40,291 bases of DNA from a bacterium (lineage in GTDB: Bacteria; Planctomycetota; SZUA-567). A model generated the notes under the pieces. The model was not told where the DNA came from. It was given only the letters and a program-made list of their open reading frames with translations, and did not search any database. This document shows, in pieces, positions 17,582-25,825 of this stretch. Made by a program: the position numbers and the translations under genes. The stretch is from assembly GCA_003249795.1 (NCBI GenBank), contig QKHZ01000169.1, forward strand, positions 1 to 40,291, written 5' to 3'. Positions within the stretch are counted from its first letter, which is position 1. The number at the start of each line of letters is the position of its first letter.

Positions 17582-17983
17582 TCAACCGACGTCGCTGCCG
17601 CTGGCTGCGTCGGGTAAGTCTGTTGTAATCAGCAGCACGCGCTCAGCCCCACCCTCGCCGAGGTCGTCGTGCATCGCCAGCAACATCCCTTCCGACATCT
17701 CGCCGCGCAATTTTCTCGGTTCAAGATTGTCGACAATAATAATGCGTTTACCGACCAGATCTTCCGGATTATACCAGGCCTTAATCCCTGCGCAGATCTG
17801 CTTTGTGCGATCCCCAACTTTCAGCTGCAGTTTCAGCAGCTTGTCCGCATTCGGATGCGGTTCAGCCTGCGTAATTTCGGCGACCTTCAGCTTGACCTTC
17901 ATGAAATCGTCAAAGGTACAGTACTGCGGCTTCTCCTCAACCGGTTTCTCTTCCGGTACAGGTGCCTTTTCTTCTTCACTCAT
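17582..17983 (-). CDS. Stand-alone tRNA-binding-domain protein (MetRS C-terminal / CsaA-like)
   Basis: A 133-aa cytosolic protein. After a roughly 20-residue Glu/Pro/Lys-rich lead comes one OB-fold tRNA-binding domain: FDDFMKVKLKVAEITQAEPHPNADKLLKLQLKVGD in pieces, then RQ-type 'KQICAGIKAWYNPEDLVGK', 'NLEPRKLRGEMSEGMLLA'. This is the module normally found at the C-terminus of methionyl-tRNA synthetase, where it dimerises and binds the tRNA elbow. Here it is free, as in split MetRS beta subunits or CsaA chaperones. I chose ATG 17983, six bases after AGGAG, over an upstream in-frame ATG at 18034. No MetRS gene lies in the window. Confidence 0.87.
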   Translation of the reverse strand: MSEEEKAPVPEEKPVEEKPQYCTFDDFMKVKLKVAEITQAEPHPNADKLLKLQLKVGDRTKQICAGIKAWYNPEDLVGKRIIIVDNLEPRKLRGEMSEGMLLAMHDDLGEGGAERVLLITTDLPDAASGSDVG

Positions 17984-18131
17984 CTTCTTCTCCTTTTTTT
18001 CTTGCGCAGCGCGGTCATTGAAACCTCTATTCAAAATTCAAACTCTTTATTCGTTTATATTTCTTTGAGAATCGGGCAGCCCAATGCTTGTTTAATAAAA
18101 ATATTTTAATCGCATTTATGGGTGCATGCTG

Positions 18132-18503
18132 TTATTGGACTTCCTCTGTCAGAAACGTATCGTCGTGTTCATACGCAGGACTGCAGCAGCAGAGAAACAC
18201 CAGCGGTACGTCGCCTGTGTTCCACGTCTGGTGCGTCGCCGATGGCGGCAGAAAAACAGCGTCACCTGCAGCAATCTCCCGCTCCTCACCGTTGACCCGA
18301 ATCCGCCCCAAACCTGAGAGGATATAATAGATTTCCTCGGTCTTGTCATGACGGTGGCACTCGGTATGCTTGCCGGGATAAATCGTCGCCTCTGCCAGAC
18401 TCATCGTTTTGCATGTGCTATTGCGATACGCAAGGATCTCGCGGATCTCTGAAGTGTCTTTGGTGATAAACGGCGGGCAATCATCGCGACGGACTGCTTC
18501 CAT
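18132..18503 (-). CDS. Cupin-domain protein
   Basis: A 123-aa small single-cupin protein. Motif 1 is PGKHTECHRHDKTEEIYYILSG in essence (metal ligands His, His, Glu). Motif 2 is PPSATHQTWN with the last His ligand, and between them is AAGDAVFLP. It probably binds a divalent metal; members are isomerases, dioxygenases or small-molecule sensors, and the substrate cannot be told. Start ATG 18503 has GGAG seven bases upstream; an in-frame upstream codon at 18545 is less likely. It stands alone on the minus strand, divergent from the sulfur transporter pair. Confidence 0.88.
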   Translation of the reverse strand: MEAVRRDDCPPFITKDTSEIREILAYRNSTCKTMSLAEATIYPGKHTECHRHDKTEEIYYILSGLGRIRVNGEEREIAAGDAVFLPPSATHQTWNTGDVPLVFLCCCSPAYEHDDTFLTEEVQ

Positions 18504-18793
18504 GCTGATTCTCCAATTCCTCGCATAAATACGCGGTTCAACCACAAACCAACCAGTATAGTCAACCGCCCCCTAATTGCAAGAAACCCTAAAGGCGGGA
18601 TTTTAATACAAAATCGCAAAAATCCCCGATAACCGTAACAGAATGTTTTTCCTATTGGCATTTTTTGAGAAAAAGATCACAATAGAGCGATCAGAAAATG
18701 TCGGCAGCAGATTTGCAGATAAAAATGTTTCGCACAAATTGCGCTACTGCCGTTATGAAATTGGCCAGGAGGCCGGATTCAGAAAGGATCTGT

Positions 18794-19336
18794 ATGGATC
18801 AGGATCGGGTAGAACGTGTAGAAAAAGCTCCGCTTCCCTGGTGGGCAGCCGGACTTTTGCTGGGGCTGATTCAGGTCGCAGCCGTCGCACTGCAGGGACC
18901 GCTCGGAGTGTCCACCCAGTTTGTTGTCGTCGACAGCATGGCCATTCACGCAACAGACTCCGCCTATGCAGAGTCGCACAAACTGATCAGTGAGGACAAA
19001 TATAAAAAGCTGGGAAAAGGTTTCTGGCTGGATATCGGTCTGCTTGCAGGCGCCTTCATCACCGCGCTTGCTCTTGGTCGGCTGAAACCCCGCACGACAA
19101 CCGCATGGTGGCGCGTTAACCACGGAGCGACTCCGCTTTCACGTTTCGGCGTCGGGTTTCTCGGTGGATTTCTGATTCTTTTCGGAGCACGTTTTGCTCA
19201 CGGCTGCACATCCGGCGCGTTTGCCAGCGGCTGGGCGCAATTGTCGGTGGCGGCAATCCCGATGACGATCACCATGTTCGCCTTCGGAATGATCGCCGCA
19301 CGACTGCTGTACCCGAAAACACCGGTGATCGACTGA
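18794..19336 (+). CDS. YeeE/YedE-family half-size sulfur transporter, first subunit
   Basis: A 180-aa membrane protein with about four to five spans. The YeeE/YedE (TsuA-like) signature is FGARFAHGCTSGAFASGWAQ, whose Cys is the proposed thiosulfate/sulfur relay residue, followed by SVAAIPMTITMFAFG. TsuA imports thiosulfate. Here the usual protein of about 350 aa appears split into two genes, this one and the next. ATG 18794 with AAGGA five bases upstream is much better than the open frame beginning at 18698. 66 bp separate it from its partner. Confidence 0.88.
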   Translation: MDQDRVERVEKAPLPWWAAGLLLGLIQVAAVALQGPLGVSTQFVVVDSMAIHATDSAYAESHKLISEDKYKKLGKGFWLDIGLLAGAFITALALGRLKPRTTTAWWRVNHGATPLSRFGVGFLGGFLILFGARFAHGCTSGAFASGWAQLSVAAIPMTITMFAFGMIAARLLYPKTPVID

Positions 19337-19402
19337 ATTGGAAGTGTTTGACTATCTTTAACCATTAATCATATAAAATCCTGTTGTGGGAGATCGATCA
19401 TT

Positions 19403-20038
19403 ATGGACGCAATCCTGCTACCACTGGTCATCGGATTCTTTTTCGGGGGCGGGCTCGTTCTTGGCGGCCTGGCCGATCCGGACAAAATCGTCGGCACCTT
19501 ACGGCTGAAAGATTTCCACGCCATGCGCACCATCGGCGTTTTTGTCCTTGTCGGAATGCTGGGGACATGGATTCTGCAGATGGCAGGCGTCGCCCACTTC
19601 TCCGTAAAACCCGCAGCACTGCTGGGCGTAAGCGTCGGTGGCGCACTTCTGGGGACCGGATTCGGCATGACAGGTTACTGCCCCGGTACAGGCCTTGCCT
19701 GCGCAGTCTCAGGCCGGATCGATGCGCTGATCACAGTCCTCGGCATGTTCGCCGGAGCACTCGCGTTTATTCTGGGCTATGACGAATTGGTCGTACCGAT
19801 AGACAAAACCGCCAACCTCGGAAAAATCACGTTGCCGGATTGGACTCACACCTCGCCTGCACTTTGGGTCCTACCGATTGTCATCGGCGGCGGACTTCTA
19901 TTGTACCTGACCCGTCCGCGTACGCCCAAACAACCGGAGCCAGTGGAAAACGGACAAGATGCCTTCCCCGCAGAAAACCAGCCGTGCTCCTGCGGATGCG
20001 GATGCAATGACAAATCCGATGACAGCGCAACCGAATAA
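19403..20038 (+). CDS. YeeE/YedE-family half-size sulfur transporter, second subunit with Cys-rich tail
   Basis: A 211-aa membrane protein with several spans and the second YeeE signature GFGMTGYCPGTGLACAVSGR, matching the DUF6691 half of split YeeE pairs. Two relay cysteines are visible (GYCPG, LACA). The C-terminus carries an unusual cytosolic tail ending CSCGCGCN, five cysteines or near-cysteine spacing that could take over sulfur transfer normally done by a TusA/YeeD or rhodanese partner, none of which is adjacent. That last point is inference. It is followed by a bidirectional terminator. Confidence 0.87.
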   Translation: MDAILLPLVIGFFFGGGLVLGGLADPDKIVGTLRLKDFHAMRTIGVFVLVGMLGTWILQMAGVAHFSVKPAALLGVSVGGALLGTGFGMTGYCPGTGLACAVSGRIDALITVLGMFAGALAFILGYDELVVPIDKTANLGKITLPDWTHTSPALWVLPIVIGGGLLLYLTRPRTPKQPEPVENGQDAFPAENQPCSCGCGCNDKSDDSATE

Positions 20039-20066
20039 TCATTAACCAACAAAATGAGAAGAAAAT

Positions 20067-20099
20067 AAAAACGCCGCATGAAAATCATGAGGCGTTTTT
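20067..20099 (+). terminator. Bidirectional rho-independent terminator
   Basis: AAAAACGCC (20067-20075) pairs with GGCGTTTTT (20091-20099), with an inner CATGA/TCATG stem and AAA loop. T-tracts are present on both strands. It lies between the convergent sulfur transporter and REC-DUF2225 genes. Confidence 0.9.
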
Positions 20100-20144
20100 C
20101 AATAGGTCAGATTTTTTAAACTTTGATAACTCGCGTTTAAAGCA

Positions 20145-21791
20145 TTACAACGCACCCGCTTTTTCCAGATCGTACAACCGGTTTTCAAGCGGCTCCATAT
20201 ACCGTTCGATAACGGTCTGATCCTTGCCTTCGTTTTCGTTACGGTCTTTAATCAGCATCTGGCGCATGTCGGCCATCGCCTTTTTCCGGTGCATCTTAAG
20301 CGCTTCCTGCGGAGCACCTGCATCCAGATGCTCAATCAACTCATCCGCAAGGAAAAAGCGGCGCGACAGACAGACCAACCGCTCCTGCGTCACGCGGAAC
20401 TCGATATCCCGGATCGCCAGCAACTTCTTTAGCGCCGCATACATCAGCTCAAGCCGTTTGCCATCACAGAACTTCACGGTTTTATCCGTGTTCATCTCTT
20501 TCATGCGTTCATAAAAACTGCCAAGCTTCAGAAGATAACCGGCCACCTTGTGCTGAAGTCTGGCTTCGGTCTCTTCCTGATACTCCTGAATTAAAAGCTC
20601 CGCGCACTTGATCGCAAGCTCCCAACTGATAACAGTATCGTCAGCCTGCCGCGGATACCGGGCGTCGGTTTGACTCAAACCGAACAAACCATTTCCGCCC
20701 TCGGATGCCGTCTGCACCATCTCTTTGCGCTCGTCAGTCACCCCCGTGATCTTTTTCTGAACCCACGGATTCGACTCCATGAATACCGGCTCCCACACAT
20801 CCTCCGGGATCGAACTCAATTTATCAAAGTTGCGGGGCGACGATTTTGACAACATATGGAAGCCGTTTTTGTCGGCGGCGTATAAACACGAAGGACAGAT
20901 AATCACTTCGATTGTCAGAAATTCAAGAAACGCCTTGTCCTGCGGGCCGTCATACAGGCCCAGAAACAACGGATCAGTGCCCTTAGGCCGGAGAGCGCGA
21001 TTTACAAGACGCGTAGCAACAAACGTCGTTTCGCAAAACGGACACTTGTAGTACCCCGGACGCAAGGCATATGTTTTTGGTCTTGGAAAACCTTCAAAAA
21101 CACACGGATATCCAAGCGAAGATTTTTTCTGTTTGGGAAGTTGCTGTGCCTGGGTCAACGATGTGGTCGAATTCTTATCTTTGTGCCCTTCATCATGATC
21201 CGCGTCGTCATGTTCATCTTCATCATGATCCGGCTCTTCCGAGTGCTCCGGTACTTCTTCAGATTCAGATTTATTATCCGAATCAGCTGGAGCAGGCTGC
21301 TCATCTTTTGCGGATTCTTTGGAAGTCACCCCAGTTTCCTGCGCTTGTTCAGACGCCGCCGCGGCTTCCGCCTGTTTCTGCGCGAGCGCAGCTTGAGCCG
21401 CTTGCATCAGCTGCGGGAACGTCGGCGGTTTTTGTAAATAGCTGCAGATGCCCATCTTTTCGCACTGCTGAATCACCCGCGTATCCTTGACCGCTGACAG
21501 AATAATAATCGCCAGCGATGCAAATTCTGGTTTCCCCTGCAGACTTGTCAGAACCTGAACCCCGTTCACCCCAGGCATCATCAGATCCAGCAGCAACAAC
21601 TGATACGGATGATCCGTTTTGCTCGCCGCTGCGAGCATATCGAGCGCTTCGGCCCCACCATTTGCACACTCCACCATAGCCCCTGCCTTACGGGTAATGA
21701 GTGCAATGATATCGCGGATTTTCTTCTCGTCATCGACGACAAGAATATGCATACCGGCAAGGGCTGAAGTGTCTAATGTAGGTGATCCCAT
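20145..21791 (-). CDS. Receiver domain fused to DUF2225
   Basis: A 548-aa cytosolic protein. Residues 14-135 form a response-regulator receiver (Asp20, Asp21, phospho-acceptor Asp69 in LLLLDLMMPG, Lys121 in LQKPP). Residues about 140-225 are an Ala/Gln- then Glu/Asp/His-rich disordered linker. From about 228 there is a DUF2225 domain with two zinc-type pairs, Cys250-Cys253 (CPFC) and Cys299-Cys302 (CPSC), then a helical TPR-like tail. DUF2225 proteins occur in spirochaetes, Firmicutes and PVC bacteria and have no known function. The fusion makes this a phospho-controlled zinc protein, probably taking phosphate from a kinase elsewhere. GGA lies eight bases before ATG 21791. Confidence 0.88.
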   Translation of the reverse strand: MGSPTLDTSALAGMHILVVDDEKKIRDIIALITRKAGAMVECANGGAEALDMLAAASKTDHPYQLLLLDLMMPGVNGVQVLTSLQGKPEFASLAIIILSAVKDTRVIQQCEKMGICSYLQKPPTFPQLMQAAQAALAQKQAEAAAASEQAQETGVTSKESAKDEQPAPADSDNKSESEEVPEHSEEPDHDEDEHDDADHDEGHKDKNSTTSLTQAQQLPKQKKSSLGYPCVFEGFPRPKTYALRPGYYKCPFCETTFVATRLVNRALRPKGTDPLFLGLYDGPQDKAFLEFLTIEVIICPSCLYAADKNGFHMLSKSSPRNFDKLSSIPEDVWEPVFMESNPWVQKKITGVTDERKEMVQTASEGGNGLFGLSQTDARYPRQADDTVISWELAIKCAELLIQEYQEETEARLQHKVAGYLLKLGSFYERMKEMNTDKTVKFCDGKRLELMYAALKKLLAIRDIEFRVTQERLVCLSRRFFLADELIEHLDAGAPQEALKMHRKKAMADMRQMLIKDRNENEGKDQTVIERYMEPLENRLYDLEKAGAL

Positions 21792-21980
21792 TGTAATGTC
21801 CGTTATCTGCCAGATCGGTTACATCTATTACCCTACAGGATTCACAAGATCAGGTCAAATTTAAATTTGCACCCAAATGCTTATCATCAATCAACTTATA
21901 TCGTAAATTTTTGCGCCCATTTTGTTACACTCAACGAATATATCGGCAGAATATCTCATGCACCTCACCGAATCGTAAAC

Positions 21981-22016
21981 AAAAAACGGCATACCGCAAA
22001 AGGCGCGATATGCCGT
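21981..22016 (-). terminator. Rho-independent terminator of the small lipoprotein gene
   Basis: On the minus strand, ACGGCATA (22009-22016) pairs perfectly with TATGCCGT (21986-21993), then runs into TTTTTT (21986-21981). The loop is 15 nt. It lies 64 bp after the lipoprotein stop. Confidence 0.85.
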
Positions 22017-22079
22017 CAGATCGTTTTCAACAGATTATTACGAATGATTCAGCGTGAATCTGCCTTTCGCAGGCGTTCT

Positions 22080-22442
22080 CTAGAACTCCAGCATGTTCGG
22101 ATCAATTTCGGCTTCCAGTTCGACAGCGTTACGCCAATCGCCTTTCAGCTGGCTCGCATGGAAGGTTTCGGTCTGACGCGGCTTGGAAACGACGGGTTCA
22201 GCCGGAAGACGAACATTATTAATTGCCTGAGCCATGTCTTTCGCCGGTGCCATTGCCTTGATTTCTTCGGTCGAGTTTTTATCATCGCTGTCATCGTCAT
22301 CAACAGTTGCAACAACAGAAGATGCTGATGACGCCATGGGCATCGCCTTAGCCGACGCTGCGCATTGGCTTTTTTGAGCACCACAGCCAGCCAGAAACAG
22401 CAACCCAAAAAGACTAACCGCCCCTATCATCACTTTTTTCAT
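22080..22442 (-). CDS. Small lipoprotein of unknown function
   Basis: A 120-aa protein with a clear lipoprotein signal: MKKVMIGAVSLFGLLFLAGC, lipobox LAGC with the modified Cys at about residue 20. The mature part is short, low-complexity and Ala/Met/Asp-rich (DDDDSDDKN), and I recognise no domain. ATG 22442 has an AGGGGAAGG Shine-Dalgarno upstream, so the longer frame from 22511 is rejected. It follows the small membrane protein gene after 65 bp, probably as one transcript ending at the terminator just downstream. Confidence 0.75.
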   Translation of the reverse strand: MKKVMIGAVSLFGLLFLAGCGAQKSQCAASAKAMPMASSASSVVATVDDDDSDDKNSTEEIKAMAPAKDMAQAINNVRLPAEPVVSKPRQTETFHASQLKGDWRNAVELEAEIDPNMLEF

Positions 22443-22507
22443 GACCTTCCCCTTTCGTTGGGTGTTTTTAAATTTGAATCCGTCTGATCGGATATGTTTT
22501 CCGCAAT

Positions 22508-22801
22508 TCAATTATCTGCCAGCTCTTCATCCAGCTCCATATCCTGATATGACATCGCTTCCTGCCCTGTCTCAGCACTCAGGACAACCCCATTATAATG
22601 TCCTTCCTGACCAGACAGCGCATTGACCGGGGCTGCGTTTTGCGAAATTGTTTCCCCTGAATCTGTAGCCCAACCACTGAAGTTTAACGATTCCATCCAC
22701 AAAAATCCGACCAGTGTCAAGACAACCGCCGCAAACCATAGACCGTTCGCCAGCACTTCATTCTGTTGTGGCTTTGATTTGACAATCATTGTTGTCACCA
22801 T
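22508..22801 (-). CDS. Small single-pass membrane protein of unknown function
   Basis: A 97-aa protein with one hydrophobic helix near the N-terminus (GLWFAAVVLTLVGFLWM, about residues 20-36). The tail is acidic and probably periplasmic, ending DMELDEELADN. No family is recognised. GGAG lies eight bases before ATG 22801. It is paired with the downstream lipoprotein gene, which suggests a shared envelope role. Confidence 0.65.
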   Translation of the reverse strand: MVTTMIVKSKPQQNEVLANGLWFAAVVLTLVGFLWMESLNFSGWATDSGETISQNAAPVNALSGQEGHYNGVVLSAETGQEAMSYQDMELDEELADN

Positions 22802-23027
22802 GATTTTTTCTCCATCTTCACCTGAAAACCAGACAAAGCCTATTTAACGACTTACACCCGCATCATGGGCAATTTCACTTTTCTTTCAAACTTTATCGGA
22901 CATTGAAGAACTCAACCTTTACCGAAAATCATTTTTTCTTGCGAAAAAGTAGCTCCACTTATCGGAGAGATAAAAACAGAACCGCAGCGGAAAGGCGTGA
23001 AAACTTGTCGATTTCAAGGTATCGCTC

Positions 23028-23056
23028 TTGCCATCGACATATCAGATTAATATGAT
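23028..23056 (+). promoter_or_regulatory. Sigma70-type promoter of the nucleotide-sugar gene
   Basis: TTGCCA at 23028-23033, a 17-bp spacer and TATGAT at 23051-23056. Transcription would start near 23063, leaving a leader of about 178 nt before the SDR gene at 23241. The 22802-23240 gap otherwise contains no gene. Confidence 0.6.
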
Positions 23057-23066
23057 TGGTTTTATA

Positions 23067-23176
23067 TGAGGTGATTCGTCTTATTCAGGCCGCCGTTTGT
23101 TAACATCAATCAGCCTATCACCCGCTGGCTGAAAACATTGCTAGTGCTAAAGAACGGTAGCGAACCTCACATCACC
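23067..23176 (+). promoter_or_regulatory. Structured 5' leader with alternative pairings upstream of the SDR gene
   Basis: A hairpin TCAGCC (23110-23115)/GGCTGA (23127-23132) carries ATCACC in its loop (23117-23122). GGTGAT at 23070-23075 can pair with that loop or with a second ATCACC at 23171-23176. The overlapping TGAGGT (23067-23072) can pair with ACCTCA (23164-23169). These choices are mutually exclusive, as in a switch. I recognise no known riboswitch class. Confidence 0.35.
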
Positions 23177-23240
23177 GTCATTTTCAAGATAATAATCGAC
23201 CGGTTCATAGGATTTTGATATTTGATTGAGGAGATCAACA

Positions 23241-24179
23241 ATGCCAACCGTAGTGATTACCGGAGGTGCCGGCTTTTTGGGAAGCCACCTGTGCGAGCGT
23301 TTTTTAAACGAAGGCATGACGGTCTACTGCCTCGACAACCTCTGCACCGGATCGATTGAAAATATCGAACATCTCGGCACGAATGAGAAGTTCCACTTCA
23401 TCAAGCAAAACGTCTCCGACCATATCCTGATTAAAAGCGATGTGGACTACATCCTTCACTTTGCAAGCCCGGCAAGCCCGATCGACTACCTGCAGCTTCC
23501 GATCCAGACGCTCAAAGTCGGCTCACTCGGCACCCTCAACGCACTGGGACTGGCCAAAGCTAAAGGCGCACGCCTGTTGCTTGCTTCCACCAGTGAAGTC
23601 TATGGCGACCCGCTGGAGCATCCGCAAAAGGAAAGCTACTGGGGTAATGTCAACCCCATCGGCCCGCGCGGGGTTTATGACGAAGCCAAACGTTTTGCCG
23701 AAGCGATGACGATGGCCTACCACCGCCACCACGGTGTGCAAACACGCATCGTACGGATCTTCAACACCTACGGTCCGCGCATGCGGCTTGAGGACGGCCG
23801 TGCGCTGCCCAACTTCATGCGTCAGGCGCTTAAAGGCGAACCGATCACGGTTTACGGCGACGGCTCGCAGACACGCAGCTTCCAGTATGTCTCCGACCTT
23901 GTCGAAGGCATCTACCGCTTGCTGATGAGCGATGAACCGGAACCAGTCAACATCGGCAACCCTGAAGAAATTTCGTTGCTGGATATTGCCAAGGAAGTGA
24001 TAGAACTCACCGGCTCCAAGAGCAAGATCATCTATGAATCGCTGCCTGTGGACGACCCGAAGGTTCGCCAGCCCGACATCACCCGCGCGCGCACGATCCT
24101 CGGCTATGAGCCCAAAGTCCATCGCAAGGAAGGCCTGAAGCTGACGCTGGAATATTTCCGCCAAAAACTTGGGCTGTAA
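23241..24179 (+). CDS. NAD-dependent SDR, UDP-glucuronate decarboxylase-like
   Basis: A 312-aa extended short-chain dehydrogenase/epimerase. The NAD-binding GGAGFLG is at residues 8-14, the TSEVYGDP segment carries Thr117/Ser118, and the YDEAK pair is Tyr146/Lys150. The run [16 protein letters not shown] and [12 protein letters not shown] are typical of UDP-glucuronic acid decarboxylase (UXS), which makes UDP-xylose for surface glycans. A dTDP-glucose dehydratase-like specificity is a weaker alternative. The ATG at 23241 is preceded by GAGGAGA. It is the first gene of a run of plus-strand genes to 27.1 kb; the next start is 52 bp away. Confidence 0.92.
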   Translation: MPTVVITGGAGFLGSHLCERFLNEGMTVYCLDNLCTGSIENIEHLGTNEKFHFIKQNVSDHILIKSDVDYILHFASPASPIDYLQLPIQTLKVGSLGTLNALGLAKAKGARLLLASTSEVYGDPLEHPQKESYWGNVNPIGPRGVYDEAKRFAEAMTMAYHRHHGVQTRIVRIFNTYGPRMRLEDGRALPNFMRQALKGEPITVYGDGSQTRSFQYVSDLVEGIYRLLMSDEPEPVNIGNPEEISLLDIAKEVIELTGSKSKIIYESLPVDDPKVRQPDITRARTILGYEPKVHRKEGLKLTLEYFRQKLGL

Positions 24180-24231
24180 TTTTGATAAAACAACTTTTGT
24201 TTAAACCGTAAAACATCGATAGGAAACAACC

Positions 24232-24696
24232 ATGATTGTCGATTCATTGAAAACAATTTGCCCGTGCCTGAAAAACGATCCAGCTTACGCTGCAGGATTC
24301 ACTTTCATTGAAGAAGCGATGAAAAAATGTCCGGAAAACGGCAAATATCCGCTTGAGCACGGAGTGTACGCGGCTGTCTCCAGCTATGACACTAAACCAG
24401 TCGAAGAAAAGAAATTTGAAACCCATCAGAACTACATCGATATTCAGGTTCTGCTTGAGGGTGAAGAACGCCTCGACTGGGCACCGGCGCAAAGCCTCGA
24501 AACAACAGTCGAATACAATCCGGAAAAAGACGTCGCGTTCCAGAAACCAACCGAAACGTCCGACATCACCTTTGTCACGCTCAAACCCGGCATTTTTTCG
24601 ATTCTGTACCCAGAAGACGGCCACCGCCCCGGCGTTATGCTGAACCAGCCCTGCACGGTGAAAAAAGTCGTCATCAAGGTTCCGGTCAAGAAATAA
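24232..24696 (+). CDS. YhcH/YjgK/YiaL family protein
   Basis: A 154-aa protein of the DUF386 beta-sandwich family, whose members act in sialic acid, sugar or sugar-acid metabolism and include the beta-galactosidase small subunit. The hallmark THQNYIDIQVLLEGEERL is present, together with PGIFSILYPEDGHRPGVML, which contributes the conserved metal-side His and Asp. The length is typical and it is cytosolic. It follows the UXS-like gene, consistent with carbohydrate metabolism, but the exact substrate is unknown. GATAGGA precedes the ATG. Confidence 0.9.
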   Translation: MIVDSLKTICPCLKNDPAYAAGFTFIEEAMKKCPENGKYPLEHGVYAAVSSYDTKPVEEKKFETHQNYIDIQVLLEGEERLDWAPAQSLETTVEYNPEKDVAFQKPTETSDITFVTLKPGIFSILYPEDGHRPGVMLNQPCTVKKVVIKVPVKK

Positions 24697-24704
24697 GTCC
24701 GCAA

Positions 24705-24722
24705 GCACCGAATCCCCGGTGC
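24705..24722 (+). promoter_or_regulatory. Short hairpin between the YhcH and YraN genes
   Basis: GCACCG (24705-24710) pairs with CGGTGC (24717-24722) over a 6-nt loop. No T-tract follows, so it is more likely an intercistronic stabilising element than a terminator. Confidence 0.3.
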
Positions 24723-24772
24723 CATGCGTCATGAACGTGGTGCAACCCGTGAACCGATAGGAGGCCAAGGAG

Positions 24773-25147
24773 ATGGCGTCTCGGCATGCGACAGGAGCAT
24801 TGGGTGAAGAGCTGGCCGTCAGGCATCTGGAGACGCGGGGACTGCTGATCCTTGAGCGTAACGTCCGCCTGCCGCATGGTGAAATCGATATCGTCGCCAG
24901 TGACCACGGCGTGGTTGTCTTTGTCGAAGTCAAGACGCGCCACCACCGCGGACAGGGCGACCCTCTCGAAAGTGTGACTCCGGCAAAAGCACGGATGATG
25001 GCAAACGCCGCCAGACAATACTTGGCACGCAGCCACCGCCCTGAGGAAACCGACGTCCGCTTCGACCTGATCAGCATCCTGTGTGACGAGATCGAACAAC
25101 CACAGATCGAGTGGATTCCTGACGCCTTTCACCTTGACGAAATTTGA
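24773..25147 (+). CDS. YraN / UPF0102 endonuclease-fold protein
   Basis: A 124-aa cytosolic protein with the conserved YraN pattern: TGALGEELAVRHLETRG, LERNVRLPHGEIDIVASD and VVFVEVKTR. These supply the Glu, Asp and Glu-x-Lys residues of the restriction-endonuclease-like active site. The family is widespread and linked to DNA recombination or uptake and division, though its exact role is unsettled. It has a strong AGGAGGCCAAGGAG ribosome binding region. The stop codon overlaps the next possible TTG start. Confidence 0.92.
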   Translation: MASRHATGALGEELAVRHLETRGLLILERNVRLPHGEIDIVASDHGVVVFVEVKTRHHRGQGDPLESVTPAKARMMANAARQYLARSHRPEETDVRFDLISILCDEIEQPQIEWIPDAFHLDEI

Positions 25148-25161
25148 CGGATAAACGTGAC

Positions 25162-25809
25162 ATGCACAGAAAACACATGATTAAACTCGCATGTATCCTG
25201 TTTATCATTCTCTGTTTTGCATGCATTTTGTTGATCATGTACCGATCGGATAAAATCAGACAAGATCGTAACCATGTTCTGGCAACCAGCCTTTTGACTG
25301 GAACTCATATTCTATTTTACGAAATCTCTGCTGACGCAAATAGCGTGGAACATCCATCTGACATAACAGATCTTTTGAGCAAAATAGATGACGAATCTGC
25401 GTTGAAAGAACTTTTATGGAACAATCAAAATTGGAATTTATCCGGAAATGACTTTGAAAACCGTATGTACATGTATAATCATGTAATCTTTATCGCAAAC
25501 ACACATGGAGATTTCATCCAACGGTTAGAAAGCGCAATCAACTTTGATAACCCGATATTTCCAAAAACGCTGCATGTGAATAAAGATACTTTGGGTCTGG
25601 TTCTTATTTATTTCGATTCCGAACTTCATGACTGTCACATGTTGGCGACGTCAAATCCAATCCAGAATCTCCCACTTCGGGGGAGGGGAAAAACATCGCT
25701 TCCATTTGCAGAGCTCGTTACAAAACTCGGCGGTAAAACCATCAATGTAAATAATGATGATATCATGACTGTACTAAACAAAAAAAACGGCGCCCTTGCC
25801 GGAAAATAA
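25162..25809 (+). CDS. Membrane-anchored protein of unknown function, AT-rich
   Basis: About 215 aa with one N-terminal transmembrane helix (LACILFIILCFACILLIMY) after a basic start, then a soluble domain with no motif I recognise; the extracytoplasmic part includes FENRMYMYNHVIFIANTHG. Base composition stands out: two 60-bp lines I counted are about 28% and 38% GC, against about 60% in the YraN gene. This hints at recent acquisition or weak selection. The frame is open from a TTG at 25144 that overlaps the yraN stop. I favour ATG 25162, with GGA about 10 bases upstream, but the start is uncertain. Confidence 0.7.
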   Translation: MHRKHMIKLACILFIILCFACILLIMYRSDKIRQDRNHVLATSLLTGTHILFYEISADANSVEHPSDITDLLSKIDDESALKELLWNNQNWNLSGNDFENRMYMYNHVIFIANTHGDFIQRLESAINFDNPIFPKTLHVNKDTLGLVLIYFDSELHDCHMLATSNPIQNLPLRGRGKTSLPFAELVTKLGGKTINVNNDDIMTVLNKKNGALAGK

Positions 25810-25825
25810 ACGAAAGGACACTTCA

